A stretch of 64,000 nt of DNA from Myxococcales bacterium (lineage in GTDB: Bacteria > Myxococcota_A > Polyangia > Polyangiales > Polyangiaceae), in NCBI GenBank assembly GCA_016720545.1, contig JADKKK010000007.1:62001-126000 (forward strand). The letters run 5' to 3'. Both the position numbers and the translations under genes were made by a program. Below are positions 45,517-56,215 of this stretch, piece by piece. The notes below the pieces were generated by a model, which was given only the letters and a program-made list of their open reading frames with translations, was not told the origin of the DNA and did not search any database. Every line of letters begins with the position of its first letter. Within the stretch, counting starts at the first letter, position 1.

Positions 45517-46239
45517 TTGGCAGCGGTGATTCGGGTGGTTGCTGGCTTCGGAGCCCGGTCGGAGAGCCGCGCGAGCCCATTCGTGACTATCTTCTCGTGG
45601 CGCTGCGCCGCGCGTGCGCCGAATCGCTCCGCTCTGCGCAGGCGCGCTACAAGGCCTCATGGACTCATCGAATTGCCCCTCCGACGCGACCTGAGCGACG
45701 CCGACGAGGCCGACCTCGGCGACGCGGTCGTCGCGCTCCACGCGGAGGTCGAGCGCGAGACACGCCACCTGCACGTGCTCCACGCGTCGCGCCTCCAGTG
45801 TCGGAGCGGCAGCGCCTCCTGCTGCGTGGACGAGCTGACCGTGTTCGAGGTCGAGGCGGCCCGTATTCGCCGGCACCACGGCGGACTCCTCGCCTCGGGG
45901 GCGGCCCACCCCGCGGGGGCGTGCGCCTTCCTCGACGCGGAGGGTGCCTGTCGCATCTACGAGGACCGCCCGTACGTGTGCCGAACGCAGGGCCTCCCGC
46001 TGCGCTGGCTGGAGGAGGATGAACCGAGCGCGGGGGGCGCCGGGAGCGAGCCTCTGCATCAGCACGAGCTGCGCGACAACTGTCCCAAGAACGAGCCCGG
46101 TGAAGCGCTGGAGGAGCTCCGCGAGGAAGCCTGCTGGACGCTGGGCCCCGTGGAGACGCGCCTCGCGGAGCTTCAGGTCGCCAGCGCGCTCCCTCGGGCT
46201 CGAACGCGGCTCCGCGCGCTCTTCGGCTCTCGCGGGTGA
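45517..46239 (+). CDS. YkgJ-family cysteine cluster protein
   Basis: A metal-binding protein of the CxxxCxxC (YkgJ/UPF0153) family. The cluster ligands appear in RLQCRSGSASCCVDELTVFEVEA, then ACAFLDAEGACRIYEDRPYVCRTQG and DNCPKNEP, the typical order with the IYEDRPYVCR signature. The family is thought to coordinate zinc or an iron-sulfur cluster, and its function is open. The first 50 residues of the open frame are Arg/Ser-rich and not conserved-looking, so the real start probably lies near 45,660, just before LIELPLRRDLSDADEADLG. No ATG is available there; a TTG or an earlier frameshift would be needed. Confidence 0.75.
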   Translation: MAAVIRVVAGFGARSESRASPFVTIFSWRCAARAPNRSALRRRATRPHGLIELPLRRDLSDADEADLGDAVVALHAEVERETRHLHVLHASRLQCRSGSASCCVDELTVFEVEAARIRRHHGGLLASGAAHPAGACAFLDAEGACRIYEDRPYVCRTQGLPLRWLEEDEPSAGGAGSEPLHQHELRDNCPKNEPGEALEELREEACWTLGPVETRLAELQVASALPRARTRLRALFGSRG

Positions 46240-46327
46240 GGCGGAATCACGAGACCCTCAGACACACGTGGACTTGTTCGCGTGAAGCGCGGATGCTCTC
46301 AGGACACTCCTACCGGGCGGTGATTCC

Positions 46328-46456
46328 ATGGGCGACAAGTCTCCGAAGAGCAAAGACAAGGCGAAGAAGCAGGACGCGTCCGACAAGAACAAGAAGAGCG
46401 CCGCCGCCGCGGCCAAGGCGAGCAAGTCGGGCGCCGAGGCGAAGAAGGGCAAGTAG
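46328..46456 (+). CDS. Small Lys-rich conserved protein (42 residues)
   Basis: The ATG at 46328 starts MGDKSPKSKDKAKKQDASDK, then a run of Lys, Ala and Ser ending EAKKGK and TAG. I recognise the MGDKSPKSKDKxKKQ start as that of short, basic, disordered proteins found in many bacteria, with no known function. The length and composition fit. A GC-rich stretch of this codon content with so many AAG codons is also a sign of real coding. The gene is convergent with clpB. Confidence 0.75.
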   Translation: MGDKSPKSKDKAKKQDASDKNKKSAAAAAKASKSGAEAKKGK

Positions 46457-46546
46457 CCCGGAGCTCGGCGGACCCCGCGCCGACCGCACAAAACACGTCG
46501 CGCGCGGCCTCCCACCTGGAACCCGCGCGCGACCGTCCGCCCGCGG

Positions 46547-49154
<2,608 letters not shown>

Positions 49155-49358
49155 GTGACTCTCCCTTCGCGGCGGCTTCGAGCCGCCGAAGTGGTTCTCT
49201 TCGATCCGCCGCGGGCAGATCGCCGCTGGTAGACCGTCGCTTGGGCTCGCTCCCCAAGAGAGCGGGCACGCCATGGAAATAAGCACGCCCCAGGCGCGCG
49301 CAAGACCCGTACCAGCCTCGCGGTGTCAAGGGCGAGAGAACCGAAAGTCAGCGACACG

Positions 49359-49748
49359 TCAGCCGTCGGGCGCCTCCCACCCGGAGCGCGAGGCCGACTC
49401 GCAGCGGTCGCCCACGAGCACGTAGCCATCGATGCAGCGGATCTCGCACGTCGAGACGAAGCACACCGCGTAGCCGTTGTCGGGCTCCCGGCAGACGCCG
49501 CAGGGACCGCCGGCCCGCCCGCTGTAGCCGCCGCTCCCGCTCGAGACCTTCCCGCGACCCTCCTGCCGTGAGGAGGCGGCGACGAGCTGCACGGTCTTCA
49601 CGGCGACCACCGCGGCGATGGTGGCGAGCTTGAGCGCGTCGCCGCGGAGACAGCCCGGCAGCACGACGACCGCCACCGACGTGAGGGCGAGGGCGCGCGC
49701 GAGCACGGTCGGGTGGTGGCGAGGCCGGGAGGCGCGGGGAGGGGCCAT
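49359..49748 (-). CDS. Small Cys-rich lipoprotein
   Basis: 129 residues from the ATG at 49748. The signal peptide (TVLARALALTSVAVVVLPGC) ends in lipobox LPGC. A short hydrophobic stretch (LATIAAVVAVKTVQLVAA) and a Gly/Ser linker precede a C-terminal module with six Cys residues in CGVCREPDNGYAVCFVSTCE, then IRCIDGYVLVGDRCE, which resembles an EGF-like or small disulfide knot. Surface exposure is likely, and function is unknown. The gene lies between clpB and a divergently transcribed Pro-rich membrane protein. Confidence 0.7.
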   Translation of the reverse strand: MAPPRASRPRHHPTVLARALALTSVAVVVLPGCLRGDALKLATIAAVVAVKTVQLVAASSRQEGRGKVSSGSGGYSGRAGGPCGVCREPDNGYAVCFVSTCEIRCIDGYVLVGDRCESASRSGWEAPDG

Positions 49749-49899
49749 GGCAGGCGGTCCAGCAAGCCTGGTGCCAGGCTGTCGCTTGCCCGCCCGCACG
49801 AAAAGCGGGCGCCCGGCCCGGGCACAGTGAAGGCTCGTCCACGGTGGCGTGCCCTCCGCTTACCGGGTGCTCGCTGCTGCGCTAGACTAGGAGGGGAGC

Positions 49900-50487
49900 A
49901 TGAGCGAGAACGCGGGGAGCAACGGAGGGCGCCGCCGAGCGCCGGATCGAGAGGGAGCGGTGGCGCGCCCGGCACCGACACGCTCCTGGCCTCGCTGGGC
50001 GGGCCCGAGTCCGACGGGCGCTCGACCCACGGCAGCACCCGCGTGGCGGGCGCGCCGACCGGCGCCGCGCCGCTCGCCGGCCTCGCGCCCCGGTTCACCG
50101 TCGCGCAGCGCGCCCTCGCGTTCGGCGCGTCGCTGACCGCCTCGTTCCTCGTGGGCTTGCCCGTGGTGCTCCACCACGATGGCCTCCTGGGTGCGCCGCG
50201 CACCTCGGCCGCCGCCGCGCCGCCGTGCCGCCGGCCACGCCACCGCCGGCCACGCCACCACCGACCGCCGCGGTGGGGGCCGCTGCCGCGCCACCGGCTG
50301 CCGCACCACCGGCCGCCGCCGCACCCGCGGAGGCGCCCGCACGTGTGGGGGACAAGCCACTCGCCATGAAGCCGAAGCCCGCGGTCGCTGCGCCCGCCAA
50401 GACCTCACCCCCGACGCCCGGGACGCCTGCGCCGCCTGCGGGCCCGCGCCGTCGCCCGCGCTCCAGCACGGCGCGCTGCTCCAGTGA
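49900..50487 (+). CDS. Pro/Ala-rich single-pass membrane protein (frameshifted)
   Basis: A strong Shine-Dalgarno AGGAGGGGAGC stands before the ATG at 49900 (SENAGSNGGRRRAPD). After a shift near 49,960 the frame reads TDTLLASLGGPESDGRSTHG and AGLAPRFTVAQRALAFGASL, then the membrane helix TASFLVGLPVVLHHDGLLG. After another shift near 50,220 an extracytoplasmic Pro/Ala-rich region follows (ATPPPATPPPTAAVGAAAAP), ending ALQHGALLQ and TGA at 50487. The layout (short cytoplasmic part, one helix, long Pro-rich periplasmic arm) resembles TonB-like or peptidoglycan-spanning anchors, but no C-terminal domain is present. Confidence 0.6.
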
Positions 50488-50517
50488 GCGGCGCGCGTCA
50501 GGTTCGCCCAGGCTTGC

Positions 50518-51286
50518 TCAGGCCGACGAGCCGCCGACGGTGGTGCCGATCGCCTCGCCCATGACGGCGCGGGTGATGTTCCCGGGCGCCAGCTTGAACA
50601 CGCGGATGGGCATACCGTTGTCGCGGCACATCGTCGCGGCCGTGGAGTCCATCACGCCGATGCGCTCGGAGATGAAGCGGTCGTAGCTCATGGTCGACAC
50701 CATGCGCGCGTCGGGGAATTTCACAGGATCGCGGTCGTAGACGCCCTCGACCTTGGTGGCCTTGAACACCCCTCGGCGCCAATCTCCATCGCGCGGAGGG
50801 CGGCGGCCGTGTCGGTCGAGAAGAACGGGTTGCCCGTGCCCGCAGCGAAAATCACGAAGCGGCCCTTCTCGAGGTGCCGCATCGCGCGCCGGCGAATGTA
50901 GGGCTCGGCCATTTGGCGGATCTCGATGGCGGTCTGCACGCGCGTCGGGACGCCGACTTTCTCGAGGCCGTCTTGCAGCGCGAGCGCGTTCATGACGGTG
51001 GCGAGCATGCCCATGTAATCGCTCTGCGTGCGATCCATGCCCGCGGCCGCGCCCTTCAGGCCTCGGAAGATGTTGCCGCCGCCGACCACGATGCCCACCT
51101 GCACGCCGAGCCTGTAGACCCCCGCGAGCTCGGAAGCGGTCTCGCGGAGCACGTCGGGTCGAGGCCACCCTGCGCGCCCCCGAGCGCTTCGCCGCTCAGC
51201 TTGAGGAGGATGCGCTTGTAGCGGAGCCCGGGGTGAATCGCGGGCGGTGAGACGGTGAAGTCGGCCTGGCGGTCGTCGGAGCTCAT
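50518..51286 (-). CDS. pyrH: UMP kinase (two frameshifts)
   Basis: UMP kinase makes UDP from UMP and ATP and is essential for pyrimidine nucleotide synthesis. The ATG at 51286 gives SDDRQADF...YKRILLKLSGEAL, the P-loop-like start of the amino acid kinase family. The next part, in another frame, is VLRETASELAGVYRLGVQVG, then IVVGGGNIFRG, MDRTQSDYMGMLATVMNALA and GTGNPFFSTDTAAALRA. The C-terminus in a third frame is VFKATKVEGVYDRDP, then APGNITRAVMGEAIGTTV. The two breaks, near 51,163 and 50,768, are each repaired by adding one base to a run of C or G. Full length is about 255 residues. Its usual neighbours rpsB, tsf and frr are absent. Confidence 0.93.
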
Positions 51287-51368
51287 GGGTCGCGTTCTAC
51301 TCGGGCCGGAAGCGCTCCGCAATCGAGCGTGGCACGAGGCGTGGGGTCGGTGGTAAGTCTTCACGCGC

Positions 51369-52382
51369 ATGCGTCCGCCCGGCCGATCCACCCTCGCAGG
51401 AACGCTGGGACCGCTCGTCCTGGTGGCTGCGCTGGGCTTCACCGCGGGGTGCGACGGGTGCAAGGGTGGCGGCCCGGCGCCCCAAGTCGATGCGGGGGAG
51501 CAGCACGCCACGACGGAGCAGCTCACCCCCGAGCTCTCCGCCAAGGTGCTCGCGAAGGTGGGCGACCGCACCATCACGCTCGGCGATTACCTCGCGGCGC
51601 TCGAGCACATGGATCAGTTCGATCGCCTCCGCTACCGCGCCCCCGAGCGCCGCAAGGAGCTGCTCGAGGAGATGATCCGCGTCGAGCTCCTCGCTCAAGA
51701 GGCGACCCAGAAGGGCTACGACAAGGACCCCGTCGCGCAGGCGGAGCTCCGCGCCGTTCTCCGCGAGGCGATGCTGGCGGACGCGCGGAAGGGCTCCCCG
51801 TCGCCGGCCGATATCCCGGAGGGCGAAGTGCGCGCGTACTTCGACGCCCACAAGGCCGACTACCACGATCCGGAGCGCCGGCGGGTCTCGTGCATCGTCA
51901 CCAAAGACGACCGCCGCGAAGGTCGCGCTCGACGCAGCGCGCGCGGCGACCACCGCCGCCGCGTGGGGCGAGGTGGTGCGCCAGCGATCGACCGACCTGC
52001 AGGCGCGGGCGAGCGTACCGGTCGACCTCGCGGGCGACTTTGGCATCGTGAGCCCGCCCGGGGACGCCCGCGGAGAGAACGCGCGCGTGCCGGAGGAGGT
52101 GCGCGCCGCGGCCTTCCAGATCGAGGGCGTCGGGCAGGTGCTCCCGAAGGTGATCAAGGCCACCGGGAAGTACTGGGTCGTGCGGCTCTCCCAGAAGCTC
52201 GACGCGCGCGACCGCACGTTCGCGGAGGCCGAGCGGGTCATCCGGGTGAAGCTCGCGCAGGACAAGATCCGCGACCGCGAGCAGGCCGTGCCCCGGAGCT
52301 CAAGAAGAAGCACAAGGTCGAGATCGACCAGGCGGCGCTCGCGACCGTGCGGGTCGATCTGGCGGACGCGGGCCCGCGCTGA
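51369..52382 (+). CDS. PpiC/SurA-like peptidyl-prolyl isomerase lipoprotein (two frameshifts)
   Basis: The signal peptide (TLGPLVLVAALGFTAGCDGC) has lipobox TAGC. A SurA-like N-domain (AKVLAKVGDRTITLGDYLAAL, then RRKELLEEMIRVELLAQEATQKGYDKDP) leads to the parvulin segment EVRAYFDAHKADYHDPERRRV, which continues in another frame as GEVVRQRSTDLQARASVPVDLAGDFG, PEEVRAAAFQIEGVGQVLPKVI and YWVVRLSQKLDARDRTFAEAE. The last 30 residues return to the first frame. Breaks are near 51,910 and 52,290. The protein should assist folding of exported or outer-membrane proteins from a lipid anchor. It is divergent from pyrH, with starts about 80 bases apart. Confidence 0.82.
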   Translation: MRPPGRSTLAGTLGPLVLVAALGFTAGCDGCKGGGPAPQVDAGEQHATTEQLTPELSAKVLAKVGDRTITLGDYLAALEHMDQFDRLRYRAPERRKELLEEMIRVELLAQEATQKGYDKDPVAQAELRAVLREAMLADARKGSPSPADIPEGEVRAYFDAHKADYHDPERRRVSCIVTKDDRREGRARRSARGDHRRRVGRGGAPAIDRPAGAGERTGRPRGRLWHREPARGRPRRERARAGGGARRGLPDRGRRAGAPEGDQGHREVLGRAALPEARRARPHVRGGRAGHPGEARAGQDPRPRAGRAPELKKKHKVEIDQAALATVRVDLADAGPR

Positions 52383-52405
52383 GCGCCCGCGGGGCCGCCG
52401 CGGCC

Positions 52406-52653
52406 TCAGTCGTCGAGCACGCCGAAGCTCCACGCCTCGCCGGGCTGCCGCACCACGAGCACCTGCGCCTCCACGCGCGCCAGCAGCTCGGTCGCCGACG
52501 AGCTCGCGCTGGGCCGCACGCCCACCGCGACGCCCGCTTCCCACTCCCACACGCGCGCCTCGACCACGCCGTCGACGCCGTACACGAGCTCGAGGATCCG
52601 CCGGAGGAGGCGCGGGCAGGGGGCGGCGGGAGAGGCGGGACCGGCTCCGACAT
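52406..52653 (-). CDS. Small protein of unknown function at the end of the nosL operon (one frameshift)
   Basis: The ATG at 52653 begins SEPVPPLPPPP; after one base is adjusted in the C-rich stretch the frame reads CPRLLRRILELVYGVDGVVEA, then RVWEWEAGVAVGVRPSAS and LARVEAQVLVVRQPGEAWSF, ending VLDD and TGA. About 80 residues, with a plausible beta-alpha-beta pattern (two strands around VVEARVWEWEAGVAVGV) like small metal-binding or ferredoxin-like domains, but no metal-binding Cys or His is present. It starts 3 bases after the nosL stop on the same strand, so it is likely the last gene of that operon. Confidence 0.5.
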
Positions 52654-52656
52654 GCG

Positions 52657-53157
52657 CTACTTGAGACCCTCGAGGACGGGTTTGGTGATCTCGTCGAGCT
52701 TGAGCGCGCGTTCGCCCTCGTGATCCTTCAGGAATTTAGGGGCCCTGGCCGTGTCGACGGGGACGAGATCGGGGCCCATGGGCCCAAGGACGTCGCTCCC
52801 GACGACGAAGAGCACGTCGCCGGCGTCGCGCCACGTCCGGTCGTAGAAGTCTTGGACGCGCACCTTGGCGCCGCCACCCGCGAGGCGCGCGGTGAGGGCG
52901 CAGCGAGGCGTGTCGAACGACCTCTTGGACCCGTCGGCGGCCACGAGCTCGGTCAGCCAGGCGCTGCCGGGCGTGAGCTTCATGCCGCAGTGGGCGCAGC
53001 GGCCGGGGGGGGCGGCTGCCGGCGCGGTGGTCGCGTCCTTCTTGCAGCCGCTCGCCGCGAGCGCGACGGCGAGGAGCGCGCCGAGGGCCCGGCGGCGGGT
53101 GAACGGCGCGCGCGGCGTCGAGTGCAAGTGCGTGTGTGAGTGAGACGGGTGCTTCAT
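52657..53157 (-). CDS. nosL: NosL-family copper-binding lipoprotein
   Basis: 166 residues. A His-rich N-terminus (HPSHSHTHLHS) precedes a twin-Arg-like basic stretch and the signal RRRALGALLAVALAASGCKK with lipobox ASGC. The mature part carries the NosL pattern RCAHCGMKLTPGSAWLTELV, then RSFDTPRCALTARL, a Tyr/Asp-rich middle and VGSDVLGPMGPDLVP. NosL delivers Cu(I) to nitrous oxide reductase in denitrifiers, but NosL relatives without a nos cluster occur widely, presumably in copper handling. Its ATG overlaps the stop of the membrane protein upstream (ATGA), so the two are coupled. No nosZ or nosD is visible in the window. Confidence 0.82.
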   Translation of the reverse strand: MKHPSHSHTHLHSTPRAPFTRRRALGALLAVALAASGCKKDATTAPAAAPPGRCAHCGMKLTPGSAWLTELVAADGSKRSFDTPRCALTARLAGGGAKVRVQDFYDRTWRDAGDVLFVVGSDVLGPMGPDLVPVDTARAPKFLKDHEGERALKLDEITKPVLEGLK

Positions 53158-54170
53158 GGGAAGAGGGGCGTGAAGTTCGAGACGACCGCATAGCGCACGA
53201 TCGGCGCCGCGCCGACCACTAGCACGGCGAGCCACGCGTACGAGGCGGCGCGGAGGCCTCGCGCGCGAACCCCGCGAAGGTCGCGCGGGCCGTCTCGCTG
53301 CGCGCGAGCGCCGCGCCGAGGGCCGCGCCGCCCGCCCACGTGGCCCCCACGAACATGGCGCCGAACAGCGGGTACCCCAGGGCGAGCACCTCGGGCTTGA
53401 GCAGGCAGAACGGGCAGACGTGCTGCGGCACCTCGAAGGCGTGCGGCGCGACCTCGAGCATCGCGGCCCCGACCGCGAAGGGCAGGGCGGCGAGCGGAGA
53501 GCGCCCCGCGAGGACGGCCCGCCCGCGGCTCGGGCGGCGGGCGGCGAGGGCGCCCACCGCGAGCGTGGCGACGATCGCGACGAGCGCGGCGAGGGTCGTC
53601 GCGGCGCGCGGCCCGTCGGCGCGTGCCCGCCCGCGCCGCCCGCTTCGAGCCCGTCGAGGCTCACCGAGCAGCAGGACGCGACGACGGTGAGGTCGAGATC
53701 GAGCAGAAAGCGCGTCGAGAGCGCGAGATCGAGCAGCGCGAGCGGCCCGAGGCCGACCATGAAGAGCGCGAGCGGCCGCGCGAGCTCGAAGGTGCGCATC
53801 CGCGCGTCGAACGCGAAGACCTGCACCACGAGCCCCGCGACGAGCGCCAGGCCCGCGTCGGCGAGCAGCGAGGAAGCCCCAGGGGCTCGCCTGGAAGACG
53901 CCGTACCCGCACATGGCGCCGCGGATGCCGAGGCTCAGGCGGTCGGCGGCGAGGGCCGAGAACGCCACACACGCGACCTGCACGAAGGCGCCCACGCGCA
54001 CGAACGTGCCGGCGAGCTCGACGCGCCGCTCGAGCAAGAGCTGCCCCTCGGTGGCGCGCGCCAGCCGAAATGGCGGAGCACCGGAGTCCTGAAGATGCAC
54101 GCAAAAGCAAGACGCCCGAGACGAGGCCGGCGGCCAGTCGCAGCGCCACCCAGGGCTCGAGCAGGTTCAT
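53154..54170 (-). CDS. Multi-pass membrane protein of the nosL operon (several frameshifts)
   Basis: About 340 residues, pieced together from three frames. It starts MNLLEPWVALRLAAGLVSGV at 54170, behind a Shine-Dalgarno GGGAGGAAGG, and continues LERRVELAGTFVRVGAFVQVA, then MCGYGVFQASPWGFL, FELARPLALFMVGLGPLALL, STRFLLDLDLTVVASCCSV and LAALVAIVATLAVGALAARR. It goes on through VPQHVCPFCLLKPEVLALGYPLFGAMF and finishes YAWLAVLVVGAAPIVRYAVV. Six or more helices are likely. The CPFC motif suggests metal binding or thiol redox chemistry, which suits its coupling to NosL. At least four single-base errors or mutations separate the frames, so details are tentative. It could be a permease partner of the upstream ABC ATPase. 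Confidence 0.6.
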
Positions 54171-54815
54171 GCCTTCCTCCCTTCGGTCGGGAAGCTCGCC
54201 GGGGGGCTGCTTGGGAGAACGAAGTTTTCCCCCCCGGCATAGGCACGCCGCTCGCCGGTGGCTCTTGCGTGTTCATGCCTTCCTCCCTTCGGTCGGGCGA
54301 CGCACGCCGCTCGCCGGTGGCTCGCTTGCGTGTTCATGCCTTCCTCCCTGTCGGGCGGCTAGGCACGCCGCTCGCCAGTGGCTCGCTTGCGTGTTCATGC
54401 CTTCCTCCCCTTCGGTCGGGCGGCATAGGCACGCCGCCCGCCGGTGGCTCGCTTGCGTGTTCATGCCTTCCTCCCTTCGGTCGGGCGGCATAGGCGCCGC
54501 TCGCCGGTGGCTCGCTTGCGTGTTCATGCCTTCCTCCCTTCGGTCGGGCGGCATAAGCACGCCGCTCGCGCGGCATAGGCACGCCGCTCGCCGGTGGCTC
54601 GCTTGCGTGTTCATGCCTTCCTCCCTTCGGTCGGGCGGCATAGGCACGCCGCTCGCCGGTGGCTCGCTTGCGTGTTCATGCCTTCCTCCCTTCGGTCGGG
54701 CGGCATAGGCACGCCGCTCGCCGGTGGCTCGCTTGCGTGTTCGCCTTCCTCCTGGTCGGGCGGCCGGCACGCCGCTCGCCGGTGGCTCGCTTGCGTGTTC
54801 ATGGCGACACCTCGC
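54163..54815 (-). repeat. Tandem array of about nine 65-base units, each with a ribosome-binding site and start codon
   Basis: Each unit, read on the minus strand, contains GGGAGGAAGGC followed by ATGAACACGCAAGCG. ATG positions are at 54170 (the membrane protein gene itself), 54276, 54337, 54398, 54464, 54527, 54614, 54679 and 54802, with one degenerate unit near 54740. In a perfect 65-base unit the ATG opens a 22-codon frame (MNTQASHRRAACLCR...GRKA) whose TGA overlaps the next unit's ATG as ATGA. The array lies between the ABC ATPase gene and the membrane protein gene on the same strand. Spacing varies from 61 to 106 bases. No spacer-repeat structure like CRISPR is present. Confidence 0.9.
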
Positions 54816-54870
54816 CTTCGGCTCGCGGCCGCCATAGACCATCGTTCGCCCTAGGGGCTCGCGAGGTTCC

Positions 54871-55574
54871 TCACGAGGTCTTCCTCCCACCGACCGGCGT
54901 GTCCGCTTCAGGTGTCAAGGCGCCATCGGCCAGCACGAGGACCCGAGTGACCGCGGGGTGCGAGGCGACGCGCGTGTCGTGGCTGGCGACGAGGATGGCG
55001 CGGCCTTCGGCCTTCATGGCGACGAGCTCGTCCCCGGATCCGCGTCCGGGCGTCGTCCAGGTGGGCGGTGGGCTCGTCGAGCACGAGGCGGGATCGAAGA
55101 GCAGGCGCGGGCGAGCCCACGCGCTGCCGCTCGCCGCCCGACAGCGAGCGCGCGGGGGTGGCGGCGAGGTGATCGACCCCAAAGCGCCGCAGGAGCCCCA
55201 TGGCGCGATCCTCCCGAGCCCGCGTGACGGCGTGGAGCGGCACCTCGGGGAGCAGCACGTTCTCGAGCGCGGTGAGGGCGTCGATGAGCTGGAGGTCTTG
55301 GAACAAGAACCCCACCTTGCGCCGTCGCACCTCCGCCCGGTGTGCCTCGCGGAGCCGGGAGGTGGGCTCGCCGTCGAGGTACACCTCGCCGGAGGTCGGG
55401 GAGAGCATGCCGCCCACCACCGCGAGGAGCGTCGTCTTGCCCGGAGCCGCTCGGGCCGCGGAGGATCACGAGTCCACCGCGTTCGATGGAGAACGAGACT
55501 TCGGCGAGCACAGTGCGGCGGCCCTCGCTGTCGCCGTCGCGTACGCGCTTGCTCCACCGCCTCGACTCGCACAA
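54871..55574 (-). CDS. ABC transporter ATP-binding protein, LolD/MacB-like (frameshifted)
   Basis: About 230 residues with three frame changes. From a TTG at 55574 the frame reads CESRRWSKRVRDGDSEGRRT, then VLAEVSFSIERGGLVILRGPSGSG, where an extra G breaks Walker A before KTTLLAVVGGMLSPTSGEVYLDG. The Q-loop segment VGFLFQDLQLIDALTALENVLLP, the signature LSGGERQRVG and the D-loop/H-loop segment ILVASHDTRVASHPAVTRVL are all present. The signature and length are those of the LolD/FtsE/MacB class that works with FtsX-type permeases. The only membrane protein downstream, at 53154, lacks clear FtsX features, so the permease is uncertain. The family association with nosL suggests a nosF-like role. 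Confidence 0.78.
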
Positions 55575-55789
55575 CAGGGCCCACCCGGGCAGTGTAGCAA
55601 GGATCGTGTGCCACCAAGTGCCGGCTCCGAACGACCTCCTCTGGCACATGGGCGCGATCCCCTCGATTTGCCCGGGAGCCGCTGGGCGCAGACCTTGCTA
55701 GAGGTCCCATGCGTCCGAGCCTCGGGCGCGCTATTCTCCTCAGGTCTCCCATGCCGAACCCGCGCACCTCGCACGCGCATCGGAGGACG

Positions 55790-56159
55790 ATGTCCTCGCC
55801 ACCGCCGACGTCCTCGTCTGCCCGCCCGGGCCGCCGTCGGGCTCGCGCTCGCGCTCGCGTCGGCCGGCGCCCTCCTGGGTGCGACCGTCGCGTGCAGCTT
55901 GAATCCGCAGCCGCTGCCGCCGGGCGACGACGATCGCATCGCGGCCGAGCCCACGGGCGCGCCCTCCGCGGGCGGCAACTTTGGCGATGGCGAGGCCGCT
56001 CTGCCGCGAGACGCCTCGACCCCGCCGCTATCCGACGCTTCCCCCGGGCTCGACGGTAGCTCTCCCGACGCCTCGGTCGACGCTGGCGACGCCTCGGTCG
56101 ACGGCGGTGACGCCTCGGTCGACGGCGGTGACGCCTCGCCCGACGCGACCCGGGACTGA
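55790..56159 (+). CDS. Small lipoprotein with Ala/Asp-rich repeats (one frameshift)
   Basis: The ATG at 55790 begins SSPPPTSSSARPG and, after one base correction near 55,830, continues AAVGLALALASAGALLGATVAC, giving a lipobox with the mature start CSLNPQPLPPGDDD. This mature start recurs in many myxobacterial lipoproteins. The remainder is acidic and repetitive, with DASVDGGDASVDGGDASPD at the end, and is probably disordered. About 122 residues, function unknown. The 120 bases after its stop are unusually AT-rich (TCTATTTAGCTCCTCTATTTAG), the only such stretch nearby, and may contain termination signals for the convergent glycosyltransferase gene. Confidence 0.65.
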
Positions 56160-56215
56160 GGCCCCAGTCGCCACGAGCAGGCGGCACAATCAGACCCTCT
56201 ATTTAGCTCCTCTAT

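Noticed and set aside
50518..51286. pyrH as a pseudogene
   Set aside because: Both breaks are single-base losses in C or G runs in an essential gene with otherwise perfect family motifs, so sequence error is more likely.
54163..54815. CRISPR array
   Set aside because: The unit is a contiguous 65-base repeat without unique spacers, includes ribosome-binding sites, and no cas genes are nearby.
54273..54890. 205-residue repetitive protein read through the 65-base array
   Set aside because: Because the period is not a multiple of three, the frame cycles through all three readings of the unit; the strong Shine-Dalgarno and ATG in each unit fit the micro-ORF view better.
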